A DNA stretch of 64,000 bases from Millisia brevis NBRC 105863 (GTDB lineage Bacteria > Actinomycetota > Actinomycetes > Mycobacteriales > Mycobacteriaceae). Shown piece after piece: positions 33,574-44,733 of the stretch (positions are counted from its first letter, which is position 1; each line of letters opens with the position of its first letter). A program made the position numbers and the translations under genes. The notes beneath the pieces are model-generated. The model searched no databases, had not been told where the DNA came from, and saw nothing but the letters and a program-made list of their open reading frames with translations. The DNA lies in assembly GCF_001552615.1 (NCBI RefSeq), contig NZ_BCRN01000001.1, positions 372,001 through 436,000 of the forward strand, written 5' to 3'.

Positions 33574-35366
33574 CGCTTGGTAATCGTTTCCATCGTTTGC
33601 AGCCACATCTCCAGCATGGCAACCTGCCAGAGCTCATTGGAACCGAGGGTCGTCCGAATCCCGTTCGGGTTGGCGAAGAGCCGCTCGAGCGCCTCCGGAC
33701 GGTAGAGTCCGCGGTCCTTCGCGGCCTGCGAATTCAGGGTGTCGGTGACCATGTCGAGCACCCCGCCCTCGAGGTGGCGGATACCGGGCACCGGGAAGTA
33801 GCCCTTGGTGCGGTCGATCACCTCGGCGGGCAGCAGCTTTCGGCTGGCTTCCTTCATCACGCCCTTGCCGCCGTGGGCGAGCTTCAACTCCGGCGGACAG
33901 GATGCGGCCAGTTCGACAAATTCGTGGTCGAGGAAGGGCACCCGCGCCTCGAGCCCCCAGGCCATGGTCATCGTGTCGACCCGCTTGACCGGATCGTCGA
34001 CCAACATGATCGTCGTATCGAGGCGCAGGGCGGCATCCACCGCGGTGCGCGCGCCGGGAGCGGACTGGTGCGAGGCGGCAAACTCCCAGCTCGGGTCGAT
34101 ATCGCCCAGGTGGTACGGGGCGGCGAGCAGCTGTCCGATCGCCTCGTGGGAGCGGTCGAAGAAGACGCTCGCGTACGCCTTGGTCGTCTCCTCGCGGGCG
34201 ACGCCGGCCAGCGGCGGGTACCAGTCGTAGCCGCCGAGGATCTCGTCGGCGCCCTGACCGGACTGCACCACCTTGATCGACTTGCTGACCTCCTGCGAGA
34301 GCAGATAGAACGCCACGCAGTCGTGACTGACCATCGGTTCGCTCATCGCGGCGATCGTGTCGGGGACCGCGGGCAGCAGCCGGTCGGTGCCGATGTGGAT
34401 CTTGTGGTGATCGGTCTCGAAGTGGTCGGCGATCAGGTCGGAGTAGGCGTACTCGTCGCCGGACTCGCCGCCCGCGGAATCGAAGCCGATGCTGAACGTC
34501 GCCAGATCTCGCTGCCCCTGTTCGGCGAGCAGCGCGACGACCAGCGACGAGTCGATACCGCCGGAGAGCAGCACCCCGACCGGCACGTCGGCGACCATGC
34601 GCCGGCGCACCGACGTGCGCAGCGAGTCGAGCAGTTCGTGCTGCCAGCGCTGCTCGTCCCAGTCGGCGCGAGCCTCGTCCGGTTCGAAGTTCGGCGTCCA
34701 ATACCGGCGTTCGGTGCTGCGACCGTCCGGGGTGATGATCCGAACCGTCGCGGGCGGCAGCTTGCGGATGCCGTTGTAGATCGTGTGCGGCGCCGGGACC
34801 ACCGAGTGGAAGCTGAAGTAGTGATGCAGGGCGACCTTGTCCAAGGAGGTGTCGACGTCACCGGCCTGCAGCAGCGACTGCAATGACGACGCGAACCGCA
34901 GCCGACCGGGCGTTTCGGCCAGGTAGAGCGGCTTGATGCCGAGGCGGTCGCGGGCGAGGATCACCGTGCCGGTGTCGGTATCGGCGATCGCGAAGGCGAA
35001 CATCCCGTAGAAGCGCTGGACGCAGTCGCTTCCCCAGGCGTGGTACGCCTTGAGGATCACCTCGCTGTCGGCGTGCGAGAAGAACCGGTAGCCGAGGCCC
35101 TGCAGCTCATTGCGCAGTTCCTGATAGTTGTAGATGCAGCCGTTGAAGACCATCGCCAGACCGAGTTCCGGGTCGATCATCGGCTGCGCGCCGCGTTCGG
35201 ACAGGTCGATGATCTTGAGGCGGCGGTGTCCGAGGGCCACCGGGCCCCGGACGAAGATGCCGGAGCCGTCCGGACCGCGCCGATGCATCGCGCAGGTCAT
35301 CGCGTCGACCGCCTCGACATCCGGCGAGGCGCCGTCGAATCGAATCTCGCCGCAGACTCCGCACAT
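33570..35366 (-). CDS. AsnB-type glutamine amidotransferase, NAGGN amidotransferase-like
   Basis: 598 residues. Class II glutaminase domain starts with the nucleophile Cys2 (MCGVCGE). The synthetase domain has the PP-loop SGGIDSS at 268-274 and GQGADEILGGY. It resembles the enzyme that converts the terminal carboxylate of N-acetylglutaminylglutamine to an amide, and more distantly asparagine synthetase. The neighbours (fused ligase upstream, peptidase downstream, glutamine synthetase beyond) point to amidation of a small peptide, not free asparagine. ATG at 35366 is fixed by the catalytic Cys2. Confidence 0.87.
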   Translation of the reverse strand: MCGVCGEIRFDGASPDVEAVDAMTCAMHRRGPDGSGIFVRGPVALGHRRLKIIDLSERGAQPMIDPELGLAMVFNGCIYNYQELRNELQGLGYRFFSHADSEVILKAYHAWGSDCVQRFYGMFAFAIADTDTGTVILARDRLGIKPLYLAETPGRLRFASSLQSLLQAGDVDTSLDKVALHHYFSFHSVVPAPHTIYNGIRKLPPATVRIITPDGRSTERRYWTPNFEPDEARADWDEQRWQHELLDSLRTSVRRRMVADVPVGVLLSGGIDSSLVVALLAEQGQRDLATFSIGFDSAGGESGDEYAYSDLIADHFETDHHKIHIGTDRLLPAVPDTIAAMSEPMVSHDCVAFYLLSQEVSKSIKVVQSGQGADEILGGYDWYPPLAGVAREETTKAYASVFFDRSHEAIGQLLAAPYHLGDIDPSWEFAASHQSAPGARTAVDAALRLDTTIMLVDDPVKRVDTMTMAWGLEARVPFLDHEFVELAASCPPELKLAHGGKGVMKEASRKLLPAEVIDRTKGYFPVPGIRHLEGGVLDMVTDTLNSQAAKDRGLYRPEALERLFANPNGIRTTLGSNELWQVAMLEMWLQTMETITKR

Positions 35367-35437
35367 CCCTGTTCACCTTCCGTCGACCATCTCCTGCTCG
35401 ACCGGCCCGCACCCGCTCCGGGACCGGGTCGAGTTCG

Positions 35438-38068
35438 TTATCCCTGGATCCAGGTGTCCTTGCCGCCGCCCCCGCGCGAGGAATTGACGATCATGCTGCC
35501 CGCCGGCGCCACGCGGGTCAGCGCGGCCGGCGCGACGTGCGCGGCGATCGAACCGTCCGTGTCGGACCGCAGATGGACGAATACCCGCAGGTCGACGTGG
35601 TGGGCGTAGAGGCCGTTGCCCTCGAAGGTCGGGTGCGTGGACAACGACACCACCTCCTGGGCGATGAACCGTTCCGGCTGGGTGAGCAACTCGAGGCGGC
35701 GGTCGGCCAACTCCTTCTCGGAGCATTCCGGGCCGATCGTGATCCCGGAACCGCCGAGCCCGTCGATCGGCTTGACCACCAGTTGGTCGAGGTTCTCGAG
35801 CACATAGTCGCGCTGATTGCGCTCGGCGCAGAGCCAGGTGGGTACCTGTTCGATACCGGGTTCCTCATTGAGGTAGTACCGGATCATGTCGGGAACGTAG
35901 GCGTAGATCGCCTTGTCGTCGCCGACGCCGTTGCCCAGGGCATTGGCGATGGAGAACCGGCCGCGGATCAGCCCGTCGAGGATGCCCTTGCGTAACGGTT
36001 TGCCGTCGTGGCCGGACGAGGAGAGCAGCATGTCCTCGTCCATGCGCACGTAGGCGGTGTTGACCGGGGTGCGGGTGGCGCCGTGGTGATAGAAGATCCG
36101 CCCGGTGTCGGGGCCCTCGGTGGCCGTCGACAGATCCTCCGGGGTGGCCAGCGGCAGACCCGCCTCCGCGGACAGCAGGCTGTGCTCGAACCAGGCGGAG
36201 TCCTTCCAGCCGGAGCTGAGCATGATGTCGATCCCGTCCGGGTGGGCGTCCGGGGGCGCCGCGGCGGCGATGGTGTCGCGGACCATCGCCGGCAGCCCCT
36301 CGACCGACAACGTATCGACCGGGGTCTCGAGTTCGGGTAGGAATTCGTGCATCAGCCGCCGGTTGGAGATCGCATAGGCGATACCCGAGGGAACGCGCAG
36401 GTTGTCCTCGAGGACCAGGAACGTCCCCGGCCCGGAGGACACGACGTCGGTCCCGCAGATATGGGTGCGGACCTGCTGCCAGGACGGCAGCCGACCGGTC
36501 TGGCGGTAGCCGGGCGCGCGGTCGAGCGCCTCGATCGGCACCACGCCGTCGCGCAGGATGTTCTGCTGCCCGTAGACGTCGAGGATAAAGGAGTTCAGCG
36601 CCCGGGCCCGCTGGGCGAGGCCGGCGCCGATCACCTCCCAGTCGGCGGCGTTGATCACCCGGGGCACGACGTCGAGCGGGAACAACTGGGCGCGGGCCTG
36701 GCCGGTGACCCGGAAGGTCACTCCCGCGATGCTCTGCTCCCGCTCGATGCTGTACTGCCGTTTGCGCAGTTCGATCGCGCCGAGGCCGGTCAGCCCGCCG
36801 AGGATCTCCTCGTAGCCGGCGCGCGCGGTCAGGTCGGGTGCGACCGCCTCGTCGTAGGCACCGTGCAGCCCGGAGGCCTCGTCGCCGACCGCCTCCTCGG
36901 CGGCCACCTCCCCGTGGCTGCCGTAGCCGACGAGCAGCGAGCCCTCCAGATCCGGGGTGACCAGCGGCGCGACCGTTCCGGCGGTTTCGGCGGCGAGCCG
37001 TTCGACCACCGAGGTGAACCGGCCCTGACGGCGCAGCACCCGGCGTTGGCGCGACGAGGAACTGCCGGCCAGCAACGCCCGGTCGGCCAGTTCGGTGACC
37101 GTCTCCCAATCGCCGGTCGACTCGAGTTCGGCGCGCAGATCCTCGATCAGGGTGGTGACGACCTCGACGGCGGGGCGCGGCTGCGCCTTGACCACGTCGA
37201 TCAGGTCGCCCTCCAGGCCCGAGCGGGCGGCCTGCCAGATCGCCGCCCGATACATCGTCGGGGACGGCACGTCGACGGGCGGTTCGTCCAGGCGGGCCGC
37301 CTCGCGCAGCACCATCGCCCGGAAGAGCCCGGCGATCAGCGCGATCGTGTCGACCGAGGGGCAGCTGTCGCATACCCGCAGCTCGAGGGTGTTGACCCGG
37401 GCGGAGGGCCGCACGTCGAAGTACACCATCCCGGAGTCGGTGATCACCTCGCTGCGGATCAGCCGGTCGATCTCGGCGTCGTAATCGGACGCGTTGTTGA
37501 CCTCGGGGAACGGCCCGGTGGTCGGCCATCGCTGCCACACCAGGGTGCGGGCGCTGGCGTAGCCGGTGTCGGTGCCGTCCGACCAGAAAGGGGAGCTGGC
37601 CGACAGCGCGAGCAGGGTGGGGATATCGCGGGTCAGCCGCATCGCGATGCCGACCGCCTCGTCCCGATCCCGCACGTCGACGTGCACCTGGGTTCCGCAG
37701 ATCAGCTGTTCGCGGGCGAGGAGCTGGTAGTCGGCGAGCATGCGCCGATAGCGCGGCGTTTCGGTGACGCGCAGATCCGCCGGTACCGCCAGGGGTACCG
37801 AACCGGCCGCGACCACGCCGACACCGAGCTGTGCCGCGTGTTCGACGAGTACCGAGCGGTTGGCGGCGAGGTCGTCGCGCAGCGCGGCCAGACTGCTGTG
37901 TACCCCGCTGTTGGATTCGATGACACAGCGCTGCAGCTCGGCCACATAGGGGCCGTCGGCGGGCAGAATCTCGAGCAACTCGGGAGCGCGGGCGGTCAGC
38001 CGCCACGTCCGCAGGTCCACCAGATGGAACTCTTCTTCCACACCTACGCGCCGAACATCGGACGTCAT
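35438..38068 (-). CDS. YbdK/GCS2 carboxylate-amine ligase fused to circularly permuted ATP-grasp
   Basis: 876 residues with two ligase modules. Residues 1-365 are a GCS2/YbdK glutamate-cysteine-ligase-like domain (GVEEEFHLVD at 9-18, HVDVRDRDEA, LELRVCDSCP). Residues from about 390 to 870 are a type 2 circularly permuted ATP-grasp (VLEDNLRVPSGIAYA, VVKPIDGLGGSGI, LRVFVHL). Both families join a carboxylate to an amine using ATP, so one chain could build two amide bonds. Such fusions occur in related actinobacteria; their product is not known. ATG at 38068 is preceded by TAGGCT at six bases, suggesting leaderless translation. First gene of the minus-strand run. Confidence 0.9.
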   Translation of the reverse strand: MTSDVRRVGVEEEFHLVDLRTWRLTARAPELLEILPADGPYVAELQRCVIESNSGVHSSLAALRDDLAANRSVLVEHAAQLGVGVVAAGSVPLAVPADLRVTETPRYRRMLADYQLLAREQLICGTQVHVDVRDRDEAVGIAMRLTRDIPTLLALSASSPFWSDGTDTGYASARTLVWQRWPTTGPFPEVNNASDYDAEIDRLIRSEVITDSGMVYFDVRPSARVNTLELRVCDSCPSVDTIALIAGLFRAMVLREAARLDEPPVDVPSPTMYRAAIWQAARSGLEGDLIDVVKAQPRPAVEVVTTLIEDLRAELESTGDWETVTELADRALLAGSSSSRQRRVLRRQGRFTSVVERLAAETAGTVAPLVTPDLEGSLLVGYGSHGEVAAEEAVGDEASGLHGAYDEAVAPDLTARAGYEEILGGLTGLGAIELRKRQYSIEREQSIAGVTFRVTGQARAQLFPLDVVPRVINAADWEVIGAGLAQRARALNSFILDVYGQQNILRDGVVPIEALDRAPGYRQTGRLPSWQQVRTHICGTDVVSSGPGTFLVLEDNLRVPSGIAYAISNRRLMHEFLPELETPVDTLSVEGLPAMVRDTIAAAAPPDAHPDGIDIMLSSGWKDSAWFEHSLLSAEAGLPLATPEDLSTATEGPDTGRIFYHHGATRTPVNTAYVRMDEDMLLSSSGHDGKPLRKGILDGLIRGRFSIANALGNGVGDDKAIYAYVPDMIRYYLNEEPGIEQVPTWLCAERNQRDYVLENLDQLVVKPIDGLGGSGITIGPECSEKELADRRLELLTQPERFIAQEVVSLSTHPTFEGNGLYAHHVDLRVFVHLRSDTDGSIAAHVAPAALTRVAPAGSMIVNSSRGGGGKDTWIQG

Positions 38069-38306
38069 TGGTCCAGCCTAGTGATGTTCCGCCGGTTCAG
38101 CGTGTCGGAGCGTTACCTTCTTGTGACCAAATTTACCGCTTGTTGGTGACAAAGACCACGGGGCTTCCCGGAAACACCGCTTTCACGCCACCGACACATG
38201 TCGCCCCTAGTGTCGGTTTCGGTCCCTGCGCTTCGAGCCCGGAGGTTCGCCTCGAGGTCCGCACCGCGGGAAGCACCCGTCCGCAACCTTCGAGGAGCAG
38301 CACACA
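38069..38306. promoter_or_regulatory. Divergent promoter region with a GlnR-like site
   Basis: 238 bases between the fused ligase and glutamine synthetase III. GTTAC-N6-GTGAC at 38112-38127 resembles the nitrogen regulator GlnR pattern (GTnAC-N6-GnAAC), imperfectly. A -10-like TAGGCT for the ligase gene lies at 38080-38075 on the minus strand. Confidence 0.45.
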
Positions 38307-40478
<2,172 letters not shown>

Positions 40479-40501
40479 TCCTGGTTCGCACCCACTCTCC
40501 G

Positions 40502-40539
40502 TTGGGCCGCCGAGACGATTCGTTGTCGCGGCGGCCCAA
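40502..40539 (+). terminator. Hairpin terminator after glutamine synthetase III
   Basis: TTGGGCCGCCG (40502-40512) pairs exactly with CGGCGGCCCAA (40529-40539); the loop is 16 bases. A near-copy of its 3' half follows at 40541-40561 as a direct repeat. Confidence 0.75.
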
Positions 40540-40699
40540 TCGTTGTCTCGGCGGACCGAATCGTTGCGGCTCGAGCACCCGCGATGTCCGACCGATTCCG
40601 TCGGCGCGGCCGCCGTTATCCGTGGATCGGAACTATGGATCGGTGCGACCGCAACTCGATACCGTGGTGGGCGACGACCATGAGATCGAAAGGACCACG

Positions 40700-42037
40700 A
40701 TGTCCGATCACAGCCTGCGGACCTACGACTCGATCCTCGACCTGCTCCCGAACGCCGACAACCCGACGCCGATCGTCCGGCTGCAGCGGATTCCGGACTT
40801 CCGGCACGCGCAGGTCTACGCCAAGCTCGAGTGGTACAACCCGTTCGGCGCGGTCAAGGATCGGGTGGCGGCCAACCTCATCCGCGACGCGGAGGAGCGG
40901 GGCGAAAAGCTGGAGAATCTGGTCGAGCCGACCTCCGGCAACACCGGAATCGGCTTGGCGATGATGTCCAACGCCCGCAGGTACGGATTCGCCGCGACGC
41001 TGTCGAATCAGATCCCGCTGGAAAAGCGGACGGCGCTGCGCCTGTTCGGCACCGACCTGGTCGAGTTGAACGACGACCTGTGTCCGATGCCCGGCCAGCC
41101 CGAGGGGGCCATGCTCGAAGCCGAGAAGCTCGGCGCCCGTCCCGGCTGGCGGGAGCTCAACCAGTACGCGAATCCGGCCAACCCCGACGCCCACTACCGC
41201 ACGACCGGCCCCGAGATCTGGCGCCAGACCGGCGGCGCGATCACGCACTTCGTCGCGTCGCTCGGCACCTGCGGGACGATCACCGGCACCGGCCGATTCC
41301 TCAAGGAGCAGAATCCCGACGTCAAGGTGATCGGCGTGCATCCGGGCCTGGGTCACGACATCCCGGGCGTGCGGGCCCGGCGGGCGCTCGCGGTCACCGA
41401 CTTCTTTCACCCCGAGGAGTACGACGACATCATCGAGATCGACGACGAACAGTCCTACGGGCTGTGCCGACGGCTGCATCTCGAGGAGAGCATCATCGCC
41501 GGACCGAGCTCGGGTCTGGCCCTGGCCGGCGCCCTGCGCACCATCCCGGACGAACCGGGGGTGATCGCGGTGGTGATCTTCCCTGACAACGCTTTCAAGT
41601 ACCTGTCGTCGTTCCGCAAGCACCTGCCCGACCTGTTCCCACCCGAGCCCGAGGAAGCCGACGCGGCGCCGGCCAACCCCTTCGGCGAGTACCTCGAGGA
41701 TGCGTTCGAACTGGCGAAGAGCGGTCCGGACCGGGTGGACGTCACCGAGGCGAATCGGCTGGTCGAGTCCGGGGTGACGCTGGTGGACGTCCGCAATCCG
41801 CCGGAGCTGGAGCAGGTACACCTGCGCGACTCGGTCAACCTGCCGCTACCCGACCTGTCGGCCGGAAGCCTCGACGGGCTGCCCACCGACCGGTCCACCC
41901 CGATTCTCACGCTCTGCGGCGTCGGAACCCGATCGCTTTACGCGTTACTGCTGCTGAAGGCCCAGGGATATACCGATGTCCGCAGTGTCGACGGCGGCAT
42001 CAACGCCTGGGTGGAGGCGGGTCTGCCGACCGCTTAG
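40700..42037 (+). CDS. Cysteine-synthase-family PLP enzyme fused to rhodanese domain
   Basis: 445 residues. The first 320 are a fold-type II PLP enzyme with the Schiff-base Lys53 in NPFGAVKDR, the phosphate/substrate loop TSGNTG and a glycine loop in GTCGTITGTGR. From about 355 a rhodanese domain follows with its active Cys406 in TLCGVGTR. The combination suggests sulfur is passed between cysteine or a thiol substrate and the rhodanese cysteine. ATG at 40700 has AAAGGA before it. Whether it is a synthase, lyase or persulfide donor cannot be told. Confidence 0.87.
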   Translation: MSDHSLRTYDSILDLLPNADNPTPIVRLQRIPDFRHAQVYAKLEWYNPFGAVKDRVAANLIRDAEERGEKLENLVEPTSGNTGIGLAMMSNARRYGFAATLSNQIPLEKRTALRLFGTDLVELNDDLCPMPGQPEGAMLEAEKLGARPGWRELNQYANPANPDAHYRTTGPEIWRQTGGAITHFVASLGTCGTITGTGRFLKEQNPDVKVIGVHPGLGHDIPGVRARRALAVTDFFHPEEYDDIIEIDDEQSYGLCRRLHLEESIIAGPSSGLALAGALRTIPDEPGVIAVVIFPDNAFKYLSSFRKHLPDLFPPEPEEADAAPANPFGEYLEDAFELAKSGPDRVDVTEANRLVESGVTLVDVRNPPELEQVHLRDSVNLPLPDLSAGSLDGLPTDRSTPILTLCGVGTRSLYALLLLKAQGYTDVRSVDGGINAWVEAGLPTA

Positions 42038-42048
42038 GACCGGACGAC

Positions 42049-42090
42049 TTCGGGGGAGCCGGGGACCGATCGGTCCCCGGCTCCCCCGAA
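42049..42090. terminator. Perfect 42-bp palindromic bidirectional terminator
   Basis: Arms of 21 bases beginning TTCGGGGGAGCCGGGG meet at a central GATC and are exactly complementary. It lies between the convergent cysK-like and ppk2 genes, followed by AAAA on one side. Confidence 0.9.
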
Positions 42091-42106
42091 AATGTCACCG
42101 GAAGTG

Positions 42107-43021
42107 TCAGTCGCCTTCGGTGTACTTGGCGCGCTTGACGATCAGCTCGTCCGGGGCGTACACCACCGAGGTGTCCTTGCCCTCGTAGTCGAACTGGTTG
42201 AGGAAGGCGCGCATCGCGTTGACGCGGCCGCGCTTCTTGTCGTTGCTCTTGACCGACATCCAGGGCGCGTACTTCTTGTCGGTGCCGGAGAGCATCGCTT
42301 CCTTGGCGGCGGTGTACGACTCCCACTTGTCGAGGCTCTCGAGGTCCATCGGCGAGAGCTTCCAGCGGCGCACCGGGTCGATCTGGCGGATCGCGAAGCG
42401 GGTGCGCTGCTCGCGCTGGGTCACCGAGAACCACAGCTTGGTGACGGTGGTACCCGACTCGACGAGCATCCGCTCGAAGCGCGGAGCCTGCCGCATGAAG
42501 ACGTCGTACTGCTCATCGCTACAGAAGCCCATGACTCGCTCGACGCCCGCGCGGTTGTACCAGGAGCGGTCGAACAGCACGATCTCTCCGCTGGTCGGCA
42601 GGTGCCGGACGTAGCGCTGGAAGTACCACTGTCCGGCTTCCTCGCTGGTCGGCTTGGTCAGCGCGACCACACGGGCGGCCCGCGGGTTCAGGTGCTCCAT
42701 GAAGCGCTTGATCGTGCCACCCTTACCGGCGGCGTCGCGGCCCTCGAAGACGATCACATGCTTGGCGCCGACGTCCTGGGACCAGTACTGGAACTTGAGC
42801 AGTTCCACCTGCAGGAGGTACTTCTCCTCCTCGTAGGTGTCCCGATCCATCAGCTCGTCGTACGGGTAGTCGTCGCGCCAGGTTTCGACAGCCTTGCCGG
42901 TCGGATCGATCAGCAGCGGGTCCTGGCCCTTGCTCCCCGACACCGAGTACCCCTGCGTCTGCAGTTCATCGATGTATTCGCGCAATCCCATCTGGCTCAA
43001 CGGCTCGTCAACGAGGGTCAT
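42107..43021 (-). CDS. ppk2: Polyphosphate kinase 2
   Basis: 304 residues. Walker A-like FEGRDAAGKGGT at about 92-103 and lid/Walker B segment LFDRSWYNRAGVE near 148 identify the PPK2 family, which moves phosphate between polyphosphate and nucleotides. The length and single domain fit class I. ATG at 43021 has GGAGG before it. It is monocistronic, bounded by a terminator and a 275-base upstream gap. Confidence 0.93.
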   Translation of the reverse strand: MTLVDEPLSQMGLREYIDELQTQGYSVSGSKGQDPLLIDPTGKAVETWRDDYPYDELMDRDTYEEEKYLLQVELLKFQYWSQDVGAKHVIVFEGRDAAGKGGTIKRFMEHLNPRAARVVALTKPTSEEAGQWYFQRYVRHLPTSGEIVLFDRSWYNRAGVERVMGFCSDEQYDVFMRQAPRFERMLVESGTTVTKLWFSVTQREQRTRFAIRQIDPVRRWKLSPMDLESLDKWESYTAAKEAMLSGTDKKYAPWMSVKSNDKKRGRVNAMRAFLNQFDYEGKDTSVVYAPDELIVKRAKYTEGD

Positions 43022-43296
43022 ACCTCCATCTTTGCCTGTCCGCGTTCCAAAAGCCGGCCCGGGGGTCGCAGTTCACCAAAGATGCATGTTCCGGTTCGCC
43101 TCGGGCCGATTTCGGACACTTCCGGCGCAGCTCGCGGAGGGGGCGGCATATGGCTCGGAGCCGAGGGCGAGGACATATCCTCCCCGCCGCCGAGGGGCCG
43201 AGGTGTGCCCGCTGCCATCCGAAACGTCGGGCCGGCGCCGGCCCGGCGACACCGGCTCGGACGATCCGGATAGCGGCCACGCCGGGTGGTACAACG
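43022..43296. promoter_or_regulatory. Divergent upstream region of ppk2 and a TetR gene
   Basis: 275 bases without a convincing ORF. It should hold both promoters. CCGGCGCCGG near 43230 is palindromic but sits in a very GC-rich stretch and carries little weight. Confidence 0.4.
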
Positions 43297-43890
43297 ATGA
43301 TCGTGACACCGGCCGCCGCTGCACCCGACCGACGGGCCGTGCTCGGCGGCGCCGCGCTCGACGTCGTCGCGCGGGCAGGGCTCGAGGCCCTCACCCACCA
43401 GGCCGTCGACGACGCCGCCGGGTTGCCGCGCGGAAGCACAGCCGATGTCTTCCGCAGCCGATCCGCCCTGGTCGACGCGGTGATCGAGGCGTTGGAACGC
43501 CGGGACCGCGAACTGATGGCGGAGATGCTCGCGGCGGGGATACCCCACTCGCGGGAGGCTCTGGTCGAGATGTTCGCCGACTTCGTCGGCACCTGCGGGC
43601 AGCCACCCGGGAGCATCCGGGCCCGGGCTCGACTGGCCCTGACCCTCGACCATCCGGAGCTCTTCGCCGCCGCGCACGAACGGTTCGTGGTGGCCGTGGC
43701 CGAGGTCATCGCGATGATCGGCGGCGATGACGAGCCGATCGCGACGGCCCGGCGCTGCCTGGCGCAGATGGACGGCGAGATGCTGCACATCCTGACGCTG
43801 CGGCGGGAGGCCGGCGTCGATCGCCCCGCGCTCGTGGCCACCTTCCGTCGTCTTCTGGGGATCCCGTGCGGTGACGGAGGTCCTCGGTAG
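43297..43890 (+). CDS. TetR-family transcriptional regulator
   Basis: 197 residues from ATG 43297; the frame stays open upstream but that part has no protein-like character. The HTH is somewhat divergent (LTHQAVDDAAGLPRGSTADVF). A short helical ligand domain follows. The NmrA-like gene starts 11 bases later on the same strand, so this is its likely regulator. Confidence 0.82.
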   Translation: MIVTPAAAAPDRRAVLGGAALDVVARAGLEALTHQAVDDAAGLPRGSTADVFRSRSALVDAVIEALERRDRELMAEMLAAGIPHSREALVEMFADFVGTCGQPPGSIRARARLALTLDHPELFAAAHERFVVAVAEVIAMIGGDDEPIATARRCLAQMDGEMLHILTLRREAGVDRPALVATFRRLLGIPCGDGGPR

Positions 43891-43901
43891 GGTCGTCAGC
43901 C

Positions 43902-44705
43902 ATGACGACCCTCGTGACCGGAGCCACCGGAAATATCGGCCGCCGCATCGTCGATCAGCTGCTCGCGCTCGGTGAGCGGGATATCCGCGCGCTGACCGTC
44001 GATCCGGCGAAAGCCAAACTGCCGGAGGGGGTCACCGCGGTGACCGGCTACCTGGGGAAACCGGCGACTCTGCCCGCCGCGTTCGAGGGTGTCGACCGGG
44101 TCTACCTGGCTCCGATGACCGAGACGCTGGACGCCACTGTCGAACTGCTGCGCGAGGCGGGGGTGCGCTACGTCGTCGCCCTGTCCGGTGGCGCGCACTG
44201 GCAGGAGCACGCCGACACGGTGTCCGCCTCCGGGCTGACCCATACCCAGCTCGGACCCGGCGAGTTCGCCGAGAACTTCGCCGAATGGGCCCCGTTGATC
44301 GCCGCCGGCCAGCCGGTGCGCGAGCCCTATCCGGAGGCGACCACCGCGCCGATCGCGATGGACGACATCGCCCGGGTGGCCGCGGCCCTGTTGGCGGCTC
44401 CGGCCGAGAAGCACTACGGGAAGATGTACGACCTGACCGGCCCGGAGGCGCTCAATCGCCGCGAGATCGCGCAGCGGATCGCCGAGGGTGCGGGCGTGCC
44501 GGTCACCTACGAACAGTGCTCCCGCGCCGAGGCGGAGGAGCGGCTGCGCGCGACGATGGGCGACTACGCCGAGTGGTACCTCGACCTGTTCGCCGCCAAC
44601 GAGGTGATCAAGCAGCAGGCGAACACCGTGGTCGAGGACCTGACCGGTACCCCGCCGATCGGGATGGCCGAGTGGGCGCGTCGGAACGCGGAACTGTTCA
44701 GGTAG
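43902..44705 (+). CDS. NmrA-like NAD(P)-binding protein
   Basis: 267 residues with a Rossmann motif at the N-terminus (VTGATGNIGRRI) and no YxxxK catalytic pair, as in atypical short-chain dehydrogenases of the NmrA/HSCARG group. These act as redox sensors or quinone/NADPH-linked reductases. It is co-transcribed with the preceding TetR. The stop codon lies in a hairpin shared with the convergent yihY gene. Confidence 0.85.
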   Translation: MTTLVTGATGNIGRRIVDQLLALGERDIRALTVDPAKAKLPEGVTAVTGYLGKPATLPAAFEGVDRVYLAPMTETLDATVELLREAGVRYVVALSGGAHWQEHADTVSASGLTHTQLGPGEFAENFAEWAPLIAAGQPVREPYPEATTAPIAMDDIARVAAALLAAPAEKHYGKMYDLTGPEALNRREIAQRIAEGAGVPVTYEQCSRAEAEERLRATMGDYAEWYLDLFAANEVIKQQANTVVEDLTGTPPIGMAEWARRNAELFR

Positions 44706-44733
44706 GCCAGCTGTTTCGAGACGGCCGGCCTAC
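44702..44733. terminator. Inverted repeat overlapping two convergent stop codons
   Basis: GTAGGCC (44702-44708) and GGCCTAC (44727-44733) include the TAG stops of both convergent genes. An 18-base loop separates them. Confidence 0.6.

Noticed and set aside
40521-40561. CRISPR-like or direct-repeat array after glutamine synthetase III
   Set aside because: There are only two imperfect copies without spacers; they are part of, or derived from, the terminator hairpin.
43225-43250. GGCCGGCGCCGGCC-type palindrome as operator upstream of ppk2/tetR
   Set aside because: It is simple GC sequence that forms palindromes easily here and has no second copy.
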